Shown here in pieces: positions 1-12,901 of a stretch of DNA of 64,000 nucleotides. Below the pieces are notes generated by a model. That model was not told the origin of the DNA, did no database searches, and saw only the letters and a program-made list of their open reading frames with translations. Within the stretch, counting starts at the first letter, position 1, and every line of letters starts with the position of its first letter. The position numbers were made by a program, and so were the translations under genes. Source of the DNA: Lytechinus pictus (lineage: Eukaryota; Echinodermata; Echinoidea; Temnopleuroida; Toxopneustidae); NCBI RefSeq assembly GCF_037042905.1, contig NC_087247.1:58613920-58677919 (forward strand), written 5' to 3'.

Positions 1-712
1 CGAAATTGAATATAATCATGATTAGAATCACAAACATGAAACACGAAAAAAGGGGCGTTTGGAAAGACATTTCTGCAGAATCACGTACGAAAATGTTCGA
101 ATAAACGATATCGTGATTACAATCATGATTCTATGACCTCACTGTTGTGTCGGGCTACTTTCGGTTCGACTCTGGCCAAGCTCAAGGCGCTCTATATGCT
201 CATTGTATGTACATGATTATGTACTACGCATGCATTTCTTGTCATGTTCAAGTTCTGTGTTGGTCATCGCATCGTCCACTACTTTTCATTTTTTGGTCAC
301 GTCGATCTTCAAGTTCTAGTATAAAACTAAATGAATTAACTGGAATGATCTCAGTTGTTGTTGAGTATACAGTATCAATATGGGATCAATATTAAATTGG
401 ATCTACGCTGAAATTCACTTCCGAACACCATTTTGGATAAACTATAGAAGCATATGGACCCTATATGATAGAAGTAAACAAAATGAGGTATAGACTGAAT
501 TCTGGAAGCAAAGCAAAGCCGAAACACGTGCGATAAACTTCCTCTGTCAAACTGCGCACTAGTGATGCGCACTGGATTGGCCCGAATCTGAGGAGAAACA
601 GCATTGGAATGAAGGTCGTCTAAACGCTGATTCTGTGATATTGTGATTCATGTTTGTGTTTTGAATCATGATCCAAATCATGATTCTGGCTTGAGGTCGC
701 ATAAACGCAGCC
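1..712. mobile_element. Foldback/TIR element, left end cut by the window
   Basis: The first 140 bases (ATAATCATGATTAGAATCAC, then CAAACATGAAACACG) are the approximate reverse complement of 600-712 (GTGATTCATGTTTGTG and AATCATGATTCTGGC). It resembles the 22298-22811 element, which also carries AATCATGATT in its arms. No transposase is visible. The chance ORFs at 147-395 and 375-572 lie inside it. Confidence 0.5.
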
Positions 713-1000
713 TTAGATCGAATGACTGATGGTTCCTAACAAAAGAATTTCTGACCACAGACAAACAATGTAGTCATTTAACCTTTCAGTTTTGATAGTA
801 GTACATACCAGATATTGAACAGAAAGTGAAATATCATGGGGACTTTGTAAGGTCTGGGTTAAACTGGACTAAAAGAAAAGTGAAAATGTACTGATCATAA
901 ATAGTTATTACAAACACAAGAATCAGAAACATGCAAAAAAATTCTTGTTGTATTTCAGGAATCTATTCAAGCCAAGAAATTGAAATCAATAGTGTCTACC

Positions 1001-1639
1001 ATATCGTCAGTGATTTAAGAACCAGCTCAAACCTAATTTTTTGTAAAATTTTCAAAATTAATTTTTTGCATATTCTGAAAGCTTGTGATTTACTCTATTG
1101 ATTTGCAAAATTTCAGATCAAAATTCATATTATTTGAAAAATTAGAGCATATTTTATTTTTTTACAAACCGGCTCAACCCCCTCCTTTGATTTTACAAAC
1201 TGGCTCAACCCATACTTTGTGTACTATAAGGTCTCTGGATGTATGTGCTTTGCACCTCTAAAAAATCATGCGCATGGCGTGATGATTTTACGAACTGGCT
1301 CAAACTGTGGTTTGTAACGCTAAAAATCAATGCACATGATATGTGTGATTTTAAGAACTGGCTCAAACCCCTGTTTTGGGGAAAAATTAGCAGCTTCTAA
1401 AATGCATACATGTACTTTTCAAATATTGAGATAATGAATACGAATTGCGGACAAAATTCTGCATATTATAAAAGAATAGAATGTATGCTTTAAATTGGTA
1501 CAAAAAATTGATTTGGTTTCTTTCAAAGCGTGAAGTTATGAGTGTCTGAAAATCATTCAAACTTTGAACGCGATTATCTCGAAATCATGTTTTGTAGACC
1601 AGCCGAGGTTTGAGCCAGATTATAAATCACTGACGATAT
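1001..1639. mobile_element. TIR element with internal repeated motif
   Basis: The left end ATATCGTCAGTGATTTA at 1001 is matched by TAAATCACTGACGATAT ending at 1639. Inside, the motif GAACTGGCTCAAACC or a close variant recurs near 1020, 1167, 1197, 1292 and 1356, and in reverse complement near the right end (GGTTTGAGCC at about 1609), so the terminal sequence is also the internal repeat. It is non-coding. Confidence 0.75.
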
Positions 1640-4600
1640 AGCATCAAATTATTTATCTTCAGTCTAGTTTCCTTGTATGTTGTCACAATATTTTATTGGG
1701 GGCTATGCCAACTTGGTGAAATATTTCCCTTTAAAAAGAAAATTTTGTTGAGGATTATTAAAAGCATAGCAAAAATCATTATGGTATTTCAGAAGACATT
1801 TGATTTCTTTTGAAAACATCCCCCTTCATTTCAAAATTAATAAGGAAGATATGGATTATTCATGTCTTGACCAGTATTTATATCATTTCCATGAGTCTTA
1901 ACTCATCCCAAAGATCAACTTCACAATTAGTTTTGATGGCTATTGGCCCTATTCAATGTTTTCTGAATCGTGAGTTACGTGCAGTCAATGAAATCATGTT
2001 TCCTGTTTTCTTTCATTTGAAATTAATGGCATGTTTGAATCATCTCATAAACAACCAGGTAAAGGGAAAGTCAAATTTGATCTAAATTACAAATTAAATA
2101 CATTATTTGAGTACAAGACAGGTCAATGAAAAATTTAAAATTCAGATAATTAAAAGGGTTCCATTTATTGCAGTCATGTTGTGTGATATTACTAAAACTT
2201 ATAGGCCTTTAGTTGTAAAACCATTTTAGATCAAAGGTTATCATAGGTAAAGAGTAAAGTAAACTTCCCTTCTTGTCATTTTCCTTTGTCAAAATCATTC
2301 CTTTAAAAATATAATGGAAGTGAATAACCCTTAGTTTTATGCAGGAGAAAGTAAATCATGTTGTTGTTTTCACATGAATGAGAATAGGAAGGAAGTATGC
2401 TTGAGAAGTCATTTTTGTTTGACTATTGATGTTGAGAAAAAGTAGTTCATTTTCAAGCGTGAATTTAATTGGTTCAATGTTCCACCTTTTACCAGCTCTG
2501 GGTACTCATGCCTTATAGGTTCCTTTGCCAATAAGTTAATATAACAATCTTCTAAAGATCCCCAAAATAAGAGTACCCTGTGGTGTAACAGGCTTTCTCT
2601 CTCAACTACAACATCTTCCTTTTGAAATGATTTACGTAATTGATTTCAGGATTCTATCCTCACTAGAGAATTTAAAATCTAAAATGAAACATTCATGTTT
2701 ACTACACTATGACACTCATCCAAGCTCTTTAAATCCTCCTATTTTCTTGTCCATCTCAAAATGGTTCATCACTCTGACTTATCTACACATTCCCCTTTTT
2801 GAAATTATAACTCAAGTTTTTATTTTTATGGTTTCTTTGATTTAGTGATTTACTTTGTTTTTAATCTTTTTTTGTTTTTTATTTGAATATTACATTTTGA
2901 TTAAGATTTTGCACCATGTTATTTTGTTAAGGTGTCTTCACCTACAAGACTATTCTTTGTAATGGCTACCCTTTGTGTGTTTGGGGTGGGGTTAGGTCAC
3001 AATTGCAAAAGATTGTATGTATATTCTATTTGTGTTTTAATACAAAATCTAGGTCTTTGCCGCAAATTTTGTATTGCTGAAAATTGCTTTCCTTTTCATT
3101 CTTTCTAGGACTTAATTTTTCAAATTTTTCCTAGCATTTTTTACCCTGCTATTGACCAGTGAGATAGAACCAGAGAAATGAACAGTGTTAAAATTACACT
3201 AAAAGCCATCAGAGATCACAGATTTCATTTTTTTTTTATATTTTGCTTAAACAAATTTTATTCACTCATCTAGTGATTTTCTTTCATTCTTTAAACCAGA
3301 GGATATGATTGCATGGAATGAAAGGATAATGACCCTATAGATGAATCCAGTGTGTTTGGTTTAGCTTCACCAATATGAACTTCATTAGGAAGTTATGCTA
3401 CATGACCATGAAGTCAATAACATATGGTACGCACTTTGCTGTCATTTACTTCTCTTTGCTTGTTATTCAAAGTACATTACAAACCAAATCTCTTTCCAAC
3501 AATATATATTTTCTCTTTTCAATTTCATATTTTTCATTTTCCTGATATATATAGATTTTGTTTGTCAGAATTTTAAAATATGATGGATCAATTTAATCAA
3601 TATATAATAATTTTGTTTTGTCTTTTTATTCCTTTGTTATATCCCATTAAACTTTTGTAGGCACTATCATGAGCTGATATTGTTTCCATATGTTTGTTGA
3701 AAATAGCTTAACAAATGGCAAAAGTACAGAACAATTGAATGATACTGCCCCTTTTCCTCAAATTGTTGCTTGATATTATGGTGTTTTTAAACCACATCAT
3801 TCAAGCAGCACTCTGTTCTCTTGCTATATAAAAGGCAAAGGTATATTTTGTTGACACGTCTTGTTTTGAAAGAAGAATTGTTTAAATCGTTGTTAAAATC
3901 GACTCGCCTGCCAAAGAAAAAAAAAAGTTTTATCAGAGTGCAGAAGGATATCATTGTTTTGGTCAGTCAGAGGATATATTCCATTTCTTTTATTTCCACA
4001 TTTTAATTAGTTTATGACATGGAGTTTGTTATTCCAATGTCAAGTGTTAATTTGCATTAGCATCGTCCATCCACCTTTATAGATCTCTCAATACTTTATT
4101 TGTGACATGAGTATTTTGAGTATATCCAGCTAGCTGTCCTTTTTTAATCTTAGCATGTGAGTAAAATCCAACAATATTATGGCAAGATATTGACTTGAGA
4201 GGGCGGCAGATCCCATGATTTGAAGAGCTGTTCTGGAAAGTAAAAGTAAGAAAAAAAAAGTTTTATAATGAAAATTAAGAGAACTTAAAAGATAAAATTA
4301 GAAAAGGGTAGTAATTAGCAACTGATACCATAAAGTAATGTATTCACTAGAAAAAAAATCTATGATTTAGTCAAATATTCGTATTTTATTTTTCAAAATT
4401 ATTCAATTCAGCTGAAAAATGGACCTGGTAGATAATTCTTGCTCATTTCCCCTCTCATTTACATGCTCTTCATCACTCCACTATACTATCCATTATGTTG
4501 TTTAATTTGGTGTAATTTAATTATGTTTTCAGGAAATGTAAATGTTCTATGTTTTTTAGTGGAAGAAGATTTATGTAATACAGCTATCTCATGTAAATAT

Positions 4601-6798
4601 TTGTCGATTATGGGAAAACATGAAATCAGACATTCATGGAATGGATTAAAATGTTTTCTTTACAGAGCATTATTTGTCAGCTTACCTGTCATACTGTATG
4701 GATAAGGATGTTGGGGTCACAGACAGACAACCAATAATTTCATTTTTTTTAATTCATAATTATTCCATTATTTTTTGTTGTGTCTTTCTATCACCCCTTT
4801 TTTCCATTTTGTCCATATCTCGCTCATGCTTGCTTCTCTGCTTTCTAATTTCCAATATCCTGTTCTACATATCTGTCTCTTCCCTATCAATTTTCTTTAT
4901 CTCTCATTCCCTCTCTCCAACACTTCTATTATGCATCTTTGTCCATCTCATTCTCTTTTCTCTTTTTATCACTCAAATTCTCTTTCTCTTTCTCTCTTTT
5001 CATTTTCTCTCAAACTCACTTTCACAATCTTCCCCATCTTTTGTGCAAAGGGGAGGCTAACCCTTATGATTAGTTAATTTTAACATGGAACTACTATAGG
5101 TCCATGCTTTTTATTAAAGTAGAAACAATTGAAGAAAAAATATTGGGAGAAAGTTTGATGCAAACCTATCAATAAATAAGAAATTTAAGATTGTGTCATG
5201 TTCAAGCAGCTCCCACATGTATCATTATATGAATTCCTCAAATTTAATTTATTAAATGGAACATGATGAATATGTATATTTTAATGATGTATGTGAGATA
5301 AACCTTGCACAAATAGAATCACTTTCAATATTTTGAGAAAATTACATTTTGGGAAATTTATATCACACAACATATGGTAGTGCTGCTTGTCTGAGATGTC
5401 ACAAAAAATCAAAATTTAAAAATGTTATGAGTCTATTATTTTTTGATTGATTTTCATCAAACCTTCACCAATATTTTTGGTCAATTTTTTTATTCTATCA
5501 AAACCTATCATTACTTGTAATTAACTACTATAAATGACATAGAACAGAGAAACATTTAACTGGGTTGTAATCACATGAACAATAAAATTTAATTATGAAG
5601 TTATCACATATAGTAATTTTTCTGCTTCTGAGACTCTGGAGATAATGTACTGCTAGGTGTAATTTTCTATACTTTCAACATTTAACACAGCAGTTACACC
5701 AGAGATGGCGCTATTGCTATTTTTCAACCAGAACCCTTAATTACAAATTGCACAAATTTACAGCTTGTCAATTGCTTTGTAAGGCATGGAATGGACAAAA
5801 TAATCATGACCATCTATGACTAAGATGACCGTTTATTGGAATATAGGGCTCTTATCAATAATTGGATTAAAAAATCTTCAGTCATGCTTGGGTTGTTTCT
5901 TGTTTGGTTTTGAGTTAAATATGTTTTAACCAAGCTTCTGAAATGGATTTATTTATGAATAAACAAATGTTTTGGATTCTTCTTATTTATCATATACCAT
6001 TTACCACAAAACATTCTGATCTAGTATTTGAATTGGTCTAACATTTAATGATACTACGTATTTACTGGATTAAAAATGTTGAAAGTTAACTTTTTAAAAG
6101 TTTAAAGTCTTTGAAATTACATTTCTTTTTTATCAATTTTTTTTTCTCTGTCTATTTTGGTTATCAAGTTTCTTTTTTATGTTTTCTTGTTTTAAGCTTC
6201 AATAGCATATTGATGTCTCTTTGACTAGAGTGCTAAATGAATAAGCTTTTGTGTACTAACATACTTTAGAAATATATTAACTATATACATTTACATTTTA
6301 TCCTTGCAATAAATATAAGGCAAGATATGTCATAATTTCTGAGCCTGACAAGCTCTGACTTCAATTCATATTTCAATGTTTTTCAAGGAAAATATATATG
6401 TAAAAGAAACAACAAAACAAAATATCTGTGCATCTTTTAAATAAACATAAACAACTAAAACATATCCAAAAAATCAACCTCTGTGTTTGTGTTTAGAGTG
6501 CTTTACACACTTGTTGACTAAGGAGAACAACAGAATTCCAGACTACTCATTGCCTGTGTTCCTTCATTCCTATCAATTCTACACTGGCATTTCCAGGTTC
6601 CCATTGGCAATGGATCCCATTGTCCATAATGAGAGAATCAACACTCTTTGTCTGCGGCCCATTGCCTGCTGAATTATGTACGTTCTCATAGACTTTGTAC
6701 AGGTACTACCTAGTTCCAGTAGGCAACGGCTTAACCCCTGTTACAGATGTCAGTTCGGTAGTTTAGGTGTCCTGTTTAGCCTCCACACCATGTTGATC
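1640..6798. other. Intergenic, AT-rich, no gene recognised
   Basis: AT-rich sequence with only chance frames. A pyrimidine-rich (CT) stretch at about 4780-5040 produces two overlapping Ser/Leu/Phe-rich frames with no protein character. Another T-rich stretch lies at 6120-6190. The 3' UTR of TIMP-A should lie at the right end, but no AATAAA on the minus strand stands out there. Confidence 0.6.
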
Positions 6799-9568
6799 TT
6801 AAGTCATGACATCATCATCCATGATAGGGAAACTTACACTCTGCATAGTCTCAACTCCTTGGTAGTAAGGTTTGTTTCTATTGATGCAGTCTTGGTAGTC
6901 ATTACCACGATGATACCATTGACACCCCTCTCCTTGCTGAGTGATACAGGTGGCATAAAGGGCTTGGCAATCCTCTACACCATCTACCATACTAGGGGAA
7001 GGATCATAGATACATCCACCTGATGATCCTTCACCGGTCTGTCTCCATCTACCTGTCGTAGACTGGATCTGGTGGAAATATGTAAGATGAAAATAAAGGT
7101 TAAAGCATTTGTAATATGGTATTATGAAAGTGGTGTATTGAATGTATTATGCAGTGGTGCCCAAATATTCTAAGTGTCACTGAATGCAAGAACAAATAAA
7201 TTAAAATAAGTGTAGGATGCATTTCCAATATAGCAATAGCATTTTAGTGCAAAGTTACCATTCTAATAACACTTTCACAGATGACATCTCCATATTCTCC
7301 ATGATTATCCTGAGAAGGTTTTCTATTTCCCATTCTCTTTTCCTTAATTCCTTTTCATATGCGTTATATTTTCACCGTCAGTAACGCAATAAAATGCATT
7401 TATTTGAATATAGAGGATTTGTCATCCTTGTATTCGTTTGCATGTGAAATATAAGTTATTTGACAATGGTTTTGTATGTATAAACTGTTGCATGTGGAGG
7501 AAAAGTAGACCATATCAAGATCAGAATTTTCTAAATACATTAAATAATAAATTCTTTGTTTTATATTTATTACAACAAAAACTTTTCCTGTTGAAAAGAA
7601 TATGGCATACTTACTGTGCATTGAGAGCAGTATGCATTGTAGAAATGTTTTATTCCTTTCTTCTGGTGTTGTGTTACATCTCTCCATTCCTCAATCCAAT
7701 CACATGAACTAATGTGAAGTTCACCATCAACAATACTACCTAAAACATAATCAATAAAATATGTATAGTTTTTAACTTTTTGAGAAAGAAATGCATAACA
7801 GGAACTGTGGCTTAATTGATATTAAATGGTTGATTTCATATGCTTACAAATCCCTTTGTTTATAATCATAATGATTCTTAAGCATGAGAGTAAAAACAGT
7901 GAAGTTTCCTTTGTAATATTATTCCATGAGTGCTGCTACTATTAAGTGGAATTGAATTTTTAGGTCAGGAAAATGATTTCTACCCGATTTAACATGACTT
8001 GTAATATAAATATAATTCATTATTACTGTGTTTTTATGTTTTCATTTGTGTGATCAAATTTGAATTTACCAGCTAAAAGGCTGGTAAAGATCTTTTTTTA
8101 TATTTGATTCTGTTGGCTGGTAAAGATCTCAGTATCTGAAGAAAAAAAATTTGACTGTCCACAAACAATAATGAAAATATATATGTATATTTTCTTACCT
8201 GTTATAAGATACTTTGATCCTATTTTGAGTGACTTTGGACCACAAAGGCTATCTCCTGGTGATGTTAAGATTGACAGTGGAAACCTTGATGCACTTTTCC
8301 TCAGATTTTCAGTCTCCTTGAAGATCTTATCCACATTGACAACATACTCAAATTGACCAAAGCGCCCTCTCAGTTGAATATCATCTATTGGGTTCTTTTC
8401 CAATACATGTCCTGTTAACACTGTTCAAATAGAGAAAATTTGATGTCATTTGTAGTTTTGAGAATGATAATTACCTCTTGAACTAAATATAAAGTATAGG
8501 AATCTTTTTAAAAGACGAGTCCACCCCAACAAAAAGTTGATTGGAATAAAAACCCAACAAGCATAACACTAAAAATTTCATCAAATCGGTAAGAAAGTTA
8601 TGCCATTTTAAAGTTTTGCTTAACTTCACAAAACAGTTATATGCACATCCTGGTCGGTGTGCAAATGAGGAGACTGATGACGTCATCCACTCACTATTTC
8701 TTTTGTATTTTATTATGTAAAATATGAAATACTCAAATTTTTCCCTCATTGTCAAGTGAAACAACGATTAATTCCTCCCTGAACATGTGGAATTAGCATT
8801 GTTTATTACTTTATGGTTCAGTCAAGTTGGTCCTTATTGTTAAATCTGTAAAAAATGAAATATTGTATAATTCAAACAATAAAAACAAAAGATATAGTGA
8901 GTGAGGGACATTGACTGTCTCGTTTGCTTGTCAATGAGTTGTGCATATCACTATTTTGTAAAAAATAGCAGAACTTTAAAATGTAATAACTTTCTTATTT
9001 CGCATCCAATTTTGATGAATTTTTCAGCTTTATGCTAGTTTGAGTTTTCTCTATTTATTCAAATCATCATTTTTCTGGGGTGGACTTGACCTGTAAGAAA
9101 TTTTTTTTAAAGATGAAAAAGTGAAGCCCTATGTTTGAAAATGAGATGAATTAAAAAAAGTCTCAATGTACTGACACAGTATAGTGTTGGGAAACCTTGC
9201 AGGTAGTTTCACAGTTGATGTGCATGAAAGAAAAGTGAAATTTTTTACTTTTAGCCTGATTGAATGAGACCTTTCAATTTACTTAAAAGAATATCTAAAA
9301 CAAGTAAACAAATACTTCTTCAAACAAATTTTGAAAGTGTTCAGCTTTTCCATGTGCTGACTTTCAATTTTCAATATTTAAGTCAGTCAAATGAAAAAAT
9401 AGTCAAAATTATACATAATCAAGATTTACTCTTACCAAAGTTTGCTTTGCAGTATCTTTGCTGAGGATGAGAAGGTTGACACATACAGGCACAAAGAGAG
9501 TGAACCATGGTAACTAATATACAACATCTCATTATAATAGCTGAGGGAGATTCCAGAAAAGATGCCAT
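6799..9568 (-). CDS. TIMP: TIMP-A: secreted TIMP-like metalloproteinase inhibitor, 4 exons
   Basis: Coding exons are 9436-9568, 8199-8420, 7615-7739 and 6799-7068, joined by GT/AG introns with phases 1, 1 and 0, giving 249 aa. A signal peptide (residues 1-27, ending SLCA) precedes CMCQPSHPQQRYC. This matches the TIMP N-terminus: Cys1-x-Cys3-x-Pro5, HPQ, and Cys13 at the correct spacing. In TIMPs, Cys1 chelates the catalytic zinc of matrix metalloproteinases. Exon 2 gives the long A-B hairpin and one Cys (GDSLCG). Exon 3 gives SSCDW and the YCSQC hinge into the C-domain. Exon 4 holds EDC..ATC..GCQWYHRG, like the vertebrate TIMP ending CxWYRG, then only about 30 further residues before TAA, so the tail is much shorter than in the other cluster members. 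An alternative start is Met13. A GTAAGT (AGAG-TGTAAGT) near 6834 could allow an alternative C-terminus. The family call is firm; target proteases and inhibitory activity are inferred. Confidence 0.9.
8508..9095. mobile_element. Foldback MITE, copy 1, inside TIMP-A intron 1
   Basis: The left end reads GACGAGTCCACCCCAACA and the right end GGGGTGGACTTGACCT, an inverted pair. The arms continue inward as long imperfect inverted repeats, for example ATTTCATCAAATCGG near 8573 against a complementary stretch near 9005. Its body matches the copy at 25982-26587 in the same orientation over its whole length. There is no transposase. The two ~95-codon frames that run through these copies are shadows. The family is probably high-copy in this genome. 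Confidence 0.85.
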
Positions 9569-10457
9569 CTTGAAATCAATTTCAGGTTATAATTTTCAAA
9601 TTTTACTTTCAGCTGTAAAATTATCTTCTGCTTGGAGTCTGTAATTGTCCAAGTTGGCCCTTAGTGTTGATCGCTCGGTGACTTAGCAGCTAACTGACTG
9701 ATTTGGGTGACAGGATAGATTTTTAAGCAGTTCTTGAAAAATCTGACTGGTTAATGTTTAACTTGTGGATGTAGTATCAATTGGCTGTTCCATTCATAGA
9801 GTTATATCCCCTCCCTCATTGATTATGTAAGCTGTGTTGACACTTGCATTTCAATTTGAGTCAATGCACTTCTGCTTGGGTAAGCAGTATTAAGTTTGAA
9901 ATAAGTAAGGATGTCACTTCAGAAAGATTTAGTTGAGGGAGTAAGAGAGAACAGCAGATATAATTATGACGTCAAACTTTCTGTCAGAACTCTGAGCTGG
10001 CAATCTTTTTCCAAGAATGAAGGAACGTCTATTTTTTTCTACTACTTCTTTCTTTTGTTGTAAAGAACTAAATTATGTGATTCACATATGTTTTTGCCAT
10101 TCAAAGGCCACCTACTTTCTCTTACTGTGACAAATTGTTTCAAAATGCCATTCCAGTAGACTGGCTTCAAATCATGATCTATATATCACCTTTGCCAAAA
10201 TTTCTTATATTCTGTGAAATGATAGTTCACATGACTTTAAGGGGTTCACTATCCTTTCAATATAGGGACTACTTAAATTCAATTATTACTCTTTTATTTT
10301 CAGAGACAGAAACAGGTTTATTTCTTTGTTCATATCATAAGAAGATTCACTTGACTCAAAATATCTCACTCATTAATCATAAATTATCTGTTAAGATAGA
10401 TCTCTTGTGATTTTTAATCTGATATGATGGGTTTGAGCTAGGGGATATAGTACGTAC

Positions 10458-10682
10458 CTGGATGTATATCTCAATGTCCTCACAGTTAGGCACAATAAAT
10501 GGAAGAGCCGTGCAACATTCCATTGCCTCACATCCAGTACCAACTGACCACTCAGTGTCTTTGTCCAGTAACTATTGACCAATCTGATTACAGATGACCT
10601 CATACTGATAGCACCGGATCCAAGCTGCTTCCGAAACTTTTCCCCGCCCTTGCATCAGCAGGACCACGCAAAGATAAGGCAG
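10458..10682 (-). pseudogene. Orphan Cys-rich coding-like segment with one in-frame stop
   Basis: On the minus strand this frame runs from an acceptor-like TTTACATTAG to a strong donor (CAG then GTACGT at 10457-10452). It begins hydrophobic (LPYLCVVLLM), continues WIRCYQYEVICNQIGQ, meets a TAG at 10572-10574, then continues LLDKDTEWSVGTGCEAMECC and ALPFIVPNCEDIEIYIQ. The CxxxxCC spacing and the phase-0 donor look like a real exon of a secreted Cys-rich protein. I cannot name the family. The TAG could be the end of an acceptor (CAATAG at 10577-10572), making the real exon 10458-10571, or a disabling mutation. No partner exon was found, so it may be a remnant. Confidence 0.35.
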
Positions 10683-11079
10683 CTAATGTAAATAGAACTG
10701 ATGTGATATGCTCTTTGAGTTCTAAGAGTAGAATAAGAACTCGCTTATTTCATGATAACCAAGAAGGAAGCATTGAGGACATTGGAGTTATTTTAGTCAT
10801 TTAATTATAAAAGAATTCTGATTTAAGTGCAGTCAGTGAGCATTCTGGGGGGTTTTTTTCCTGAATTTCCCCACCATGCAGCTAACCACAAAACATAATG
10901 TTACAATGGATCCTTTTAATCTTGTATGAAGTTTATCTGTATCCACTTAGTAAAAATGCAAAATGTAACCATCATTTCCTTTTCTGCAGTAAGGATTGAG
11001 ATTTTCTTCTTTAGACATGTACATATTTGGACCATTCCCCCACACCCAAAAAAGTAGTGGTAATAATAAAGTAATTATA

Positions 11080-11160
11080 TAAACAAATAACTAAATGAAT
11101 AAATAAATAATGGATAAGTAAGTAAATAAATTAAATAATTGATAAATAAATATAATGAAA
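11080..11160. repeat. Imperfect AAAT/AATA microsatellite
   Basis: Tandem TAAATAAATAA-type units with interruptions. Low complexity, non-coding. Confidence 0.7.
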
Positions 11161-11848
11161 TTAAATATTCAAAACAATAAAAACACTACAAAATTCAAAA
11201 ATATATCTTGCTTATTTGTAGTTTCATTATTTATCACAAGTCTTTGTTTCTTTGTGATTTGTATGTCCCATCTAAACTCATGTTTGGGTTTCTTCAATTG
11301 AATGATTTACTGAAAGATACAAAGAAATTCAACCTAAAAAGGTGATAGACAAGTTATTGTCCTCTGTCATACATAGGTTTTTGTGTTTTTTTTGTTTACA
11401 TCAAGCCAACAAACAAATATGCAAACAAGTCGGCATTCTCTTACATCAGTCGTTGATCAAGATGTATTGTTAAGATTATTGATGATCTAAAGTAAAACAT
11501 TCCTGGTTGAATGCCAATATAATTTCACGGAAAACAGTGTGACATAGCTATCAAATATCCCAGGCTTTCTTGATTATACTGAATATGCCAATGACCTGAT
11601 TATATTGATTTTTGTTCAAAAGTTTAAAGACAAAATAAATCAAACAAAAAAAAAATTCCTTATATCCAATTACATGCCAACCCAAGACCAGTTAATTGGT
11701 TTCATTTCTTTTTCCTAATTTTTTTTACCTATTTATCCTTATCCAGTTTAACCCTTGTGCAACAAATTCATATGTTTCACATACACAAGATAAGGTGAAC
11801 AGAGTAATTTTGCTTATATATCCCATTTCACCTCCTGAATACGCAATA

Positions 11849-12901
11849 GGTGGTTTCAGACCGCCTCTAAGTTCGTCAGTTCCAATTATTTTCTGATCAG
11901 GAAATTTGCCCTGATCAGAAAATAACAGGTAATTTTGGCAGTATGAAAGCAAATTACGCGTAACATCCCCGAAAGAAAATATCCGCTATTAATAGGTACT
12001 TGTCAAAACTATGAGAACTTCCATGGGAATTTTTCCAAGGTCGCAGGTATTTTGGCAGTGTAAACTTTCTTAGGTTACAATCACAACCCCCAAAATTAGC
12101 CTGCTCGGGGACCGGGCGGCAAGTTTTTAGCCAATTTTGCCCGGGCACTGAGCGGTGGCCATTGGGCACCACTGGATTTTGGGGTATCACTTGGTTGCCG
12201 CTCAAGATTTAGCGCAGAGTTAAAATTTTGGCAGCGCCTGCTCACTTTTTACTTGCCATCCTCAATTCACTCAGTGCCTGGGTGGTGGCCGACATAATTG
12301 AGCGGTCGCCGTTGAACGATTTAGTTCAAAAATTAAACTCTGATCAAAGGCTGTTGAGCGATCACCAGCTAGTCGCCAGCCGCTCAGAGATAGGTCAATG
12401 ATCCTGCAAAGAATTGAAGATTGGCCGGGCAATTACTTGAAAATAGGCCGGTCCAAGAATCGATGGGTCGTCAGCCCATCACTAGTTGGATGCCAAACAG
12501 AAAAGTTCCTCAGATTTGGACTTGAGTAATGGGTAATCGATAGGGCACTGCTCGGCCACTGATTACGAGAACTCTTTCAGGCTAAAAAATAATTATTCCT
12601 GCATTCACACCGCCCTGAAAAATATCCTTCGGGAAAAGTTCCCAAAGTTACGAGTTTGTGCAGTATGGTCTGATAAGCAGGCAAGGCATGAGATTCAACA
12701 TCGCTAGCTCAGCAGCCACCCACGGTGCCCGCGCCTAACTAGGCTTCAGTCACAACTCAGAGCGGCAACCGACCGATTAGTAGCCTGCTCGGGCACCGCT
12801 GGAATTTAGGCATCGCCCAATGATTTTAGTAGAAGTTGAGCGGGCTTTAAAGACTTCTTTACCAGGGATTCTTGTGATCGAGGCAGTTTGAAACCACCTG
12901 T
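11849..12901. mobile_element. TIR element, ~1.05 kb, GC-rich body
   Basis: The left end AGGTGGTTTCAGACCGCCTC pairs with the right end GAGGCAGTTTGAAACCACCT (about 18 of 20). The body is clearly more GC-rich than its flanks and holds repeated GAGCGGT/GGCGACC-type motifs. The flanking duplication is not clear, so the superfamily is unassigned. Short frames inside have no recognisable domain. Confidence 0.7.

Noticed and set aside
4439-5077. Hydrophobic Ser/Leu/Phe-rich frames resembling membrane proteins
   Set aside because: They come from a CT-rich tract; overlapping frames look alike and there is no codon structure.
6676-7023. 115-codon plus-strand frame
   Set aside because: Antisense of TIMP-A exon 4, whose minus-strand frame has the conserved cysteines and splice sites.
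8483-8764. 93-codon minus frame, with a similar frame at 25873-26178
   Set aside because: Similarity between the two reflects the shared MITE, not a conserved protein; stops and frame differ.
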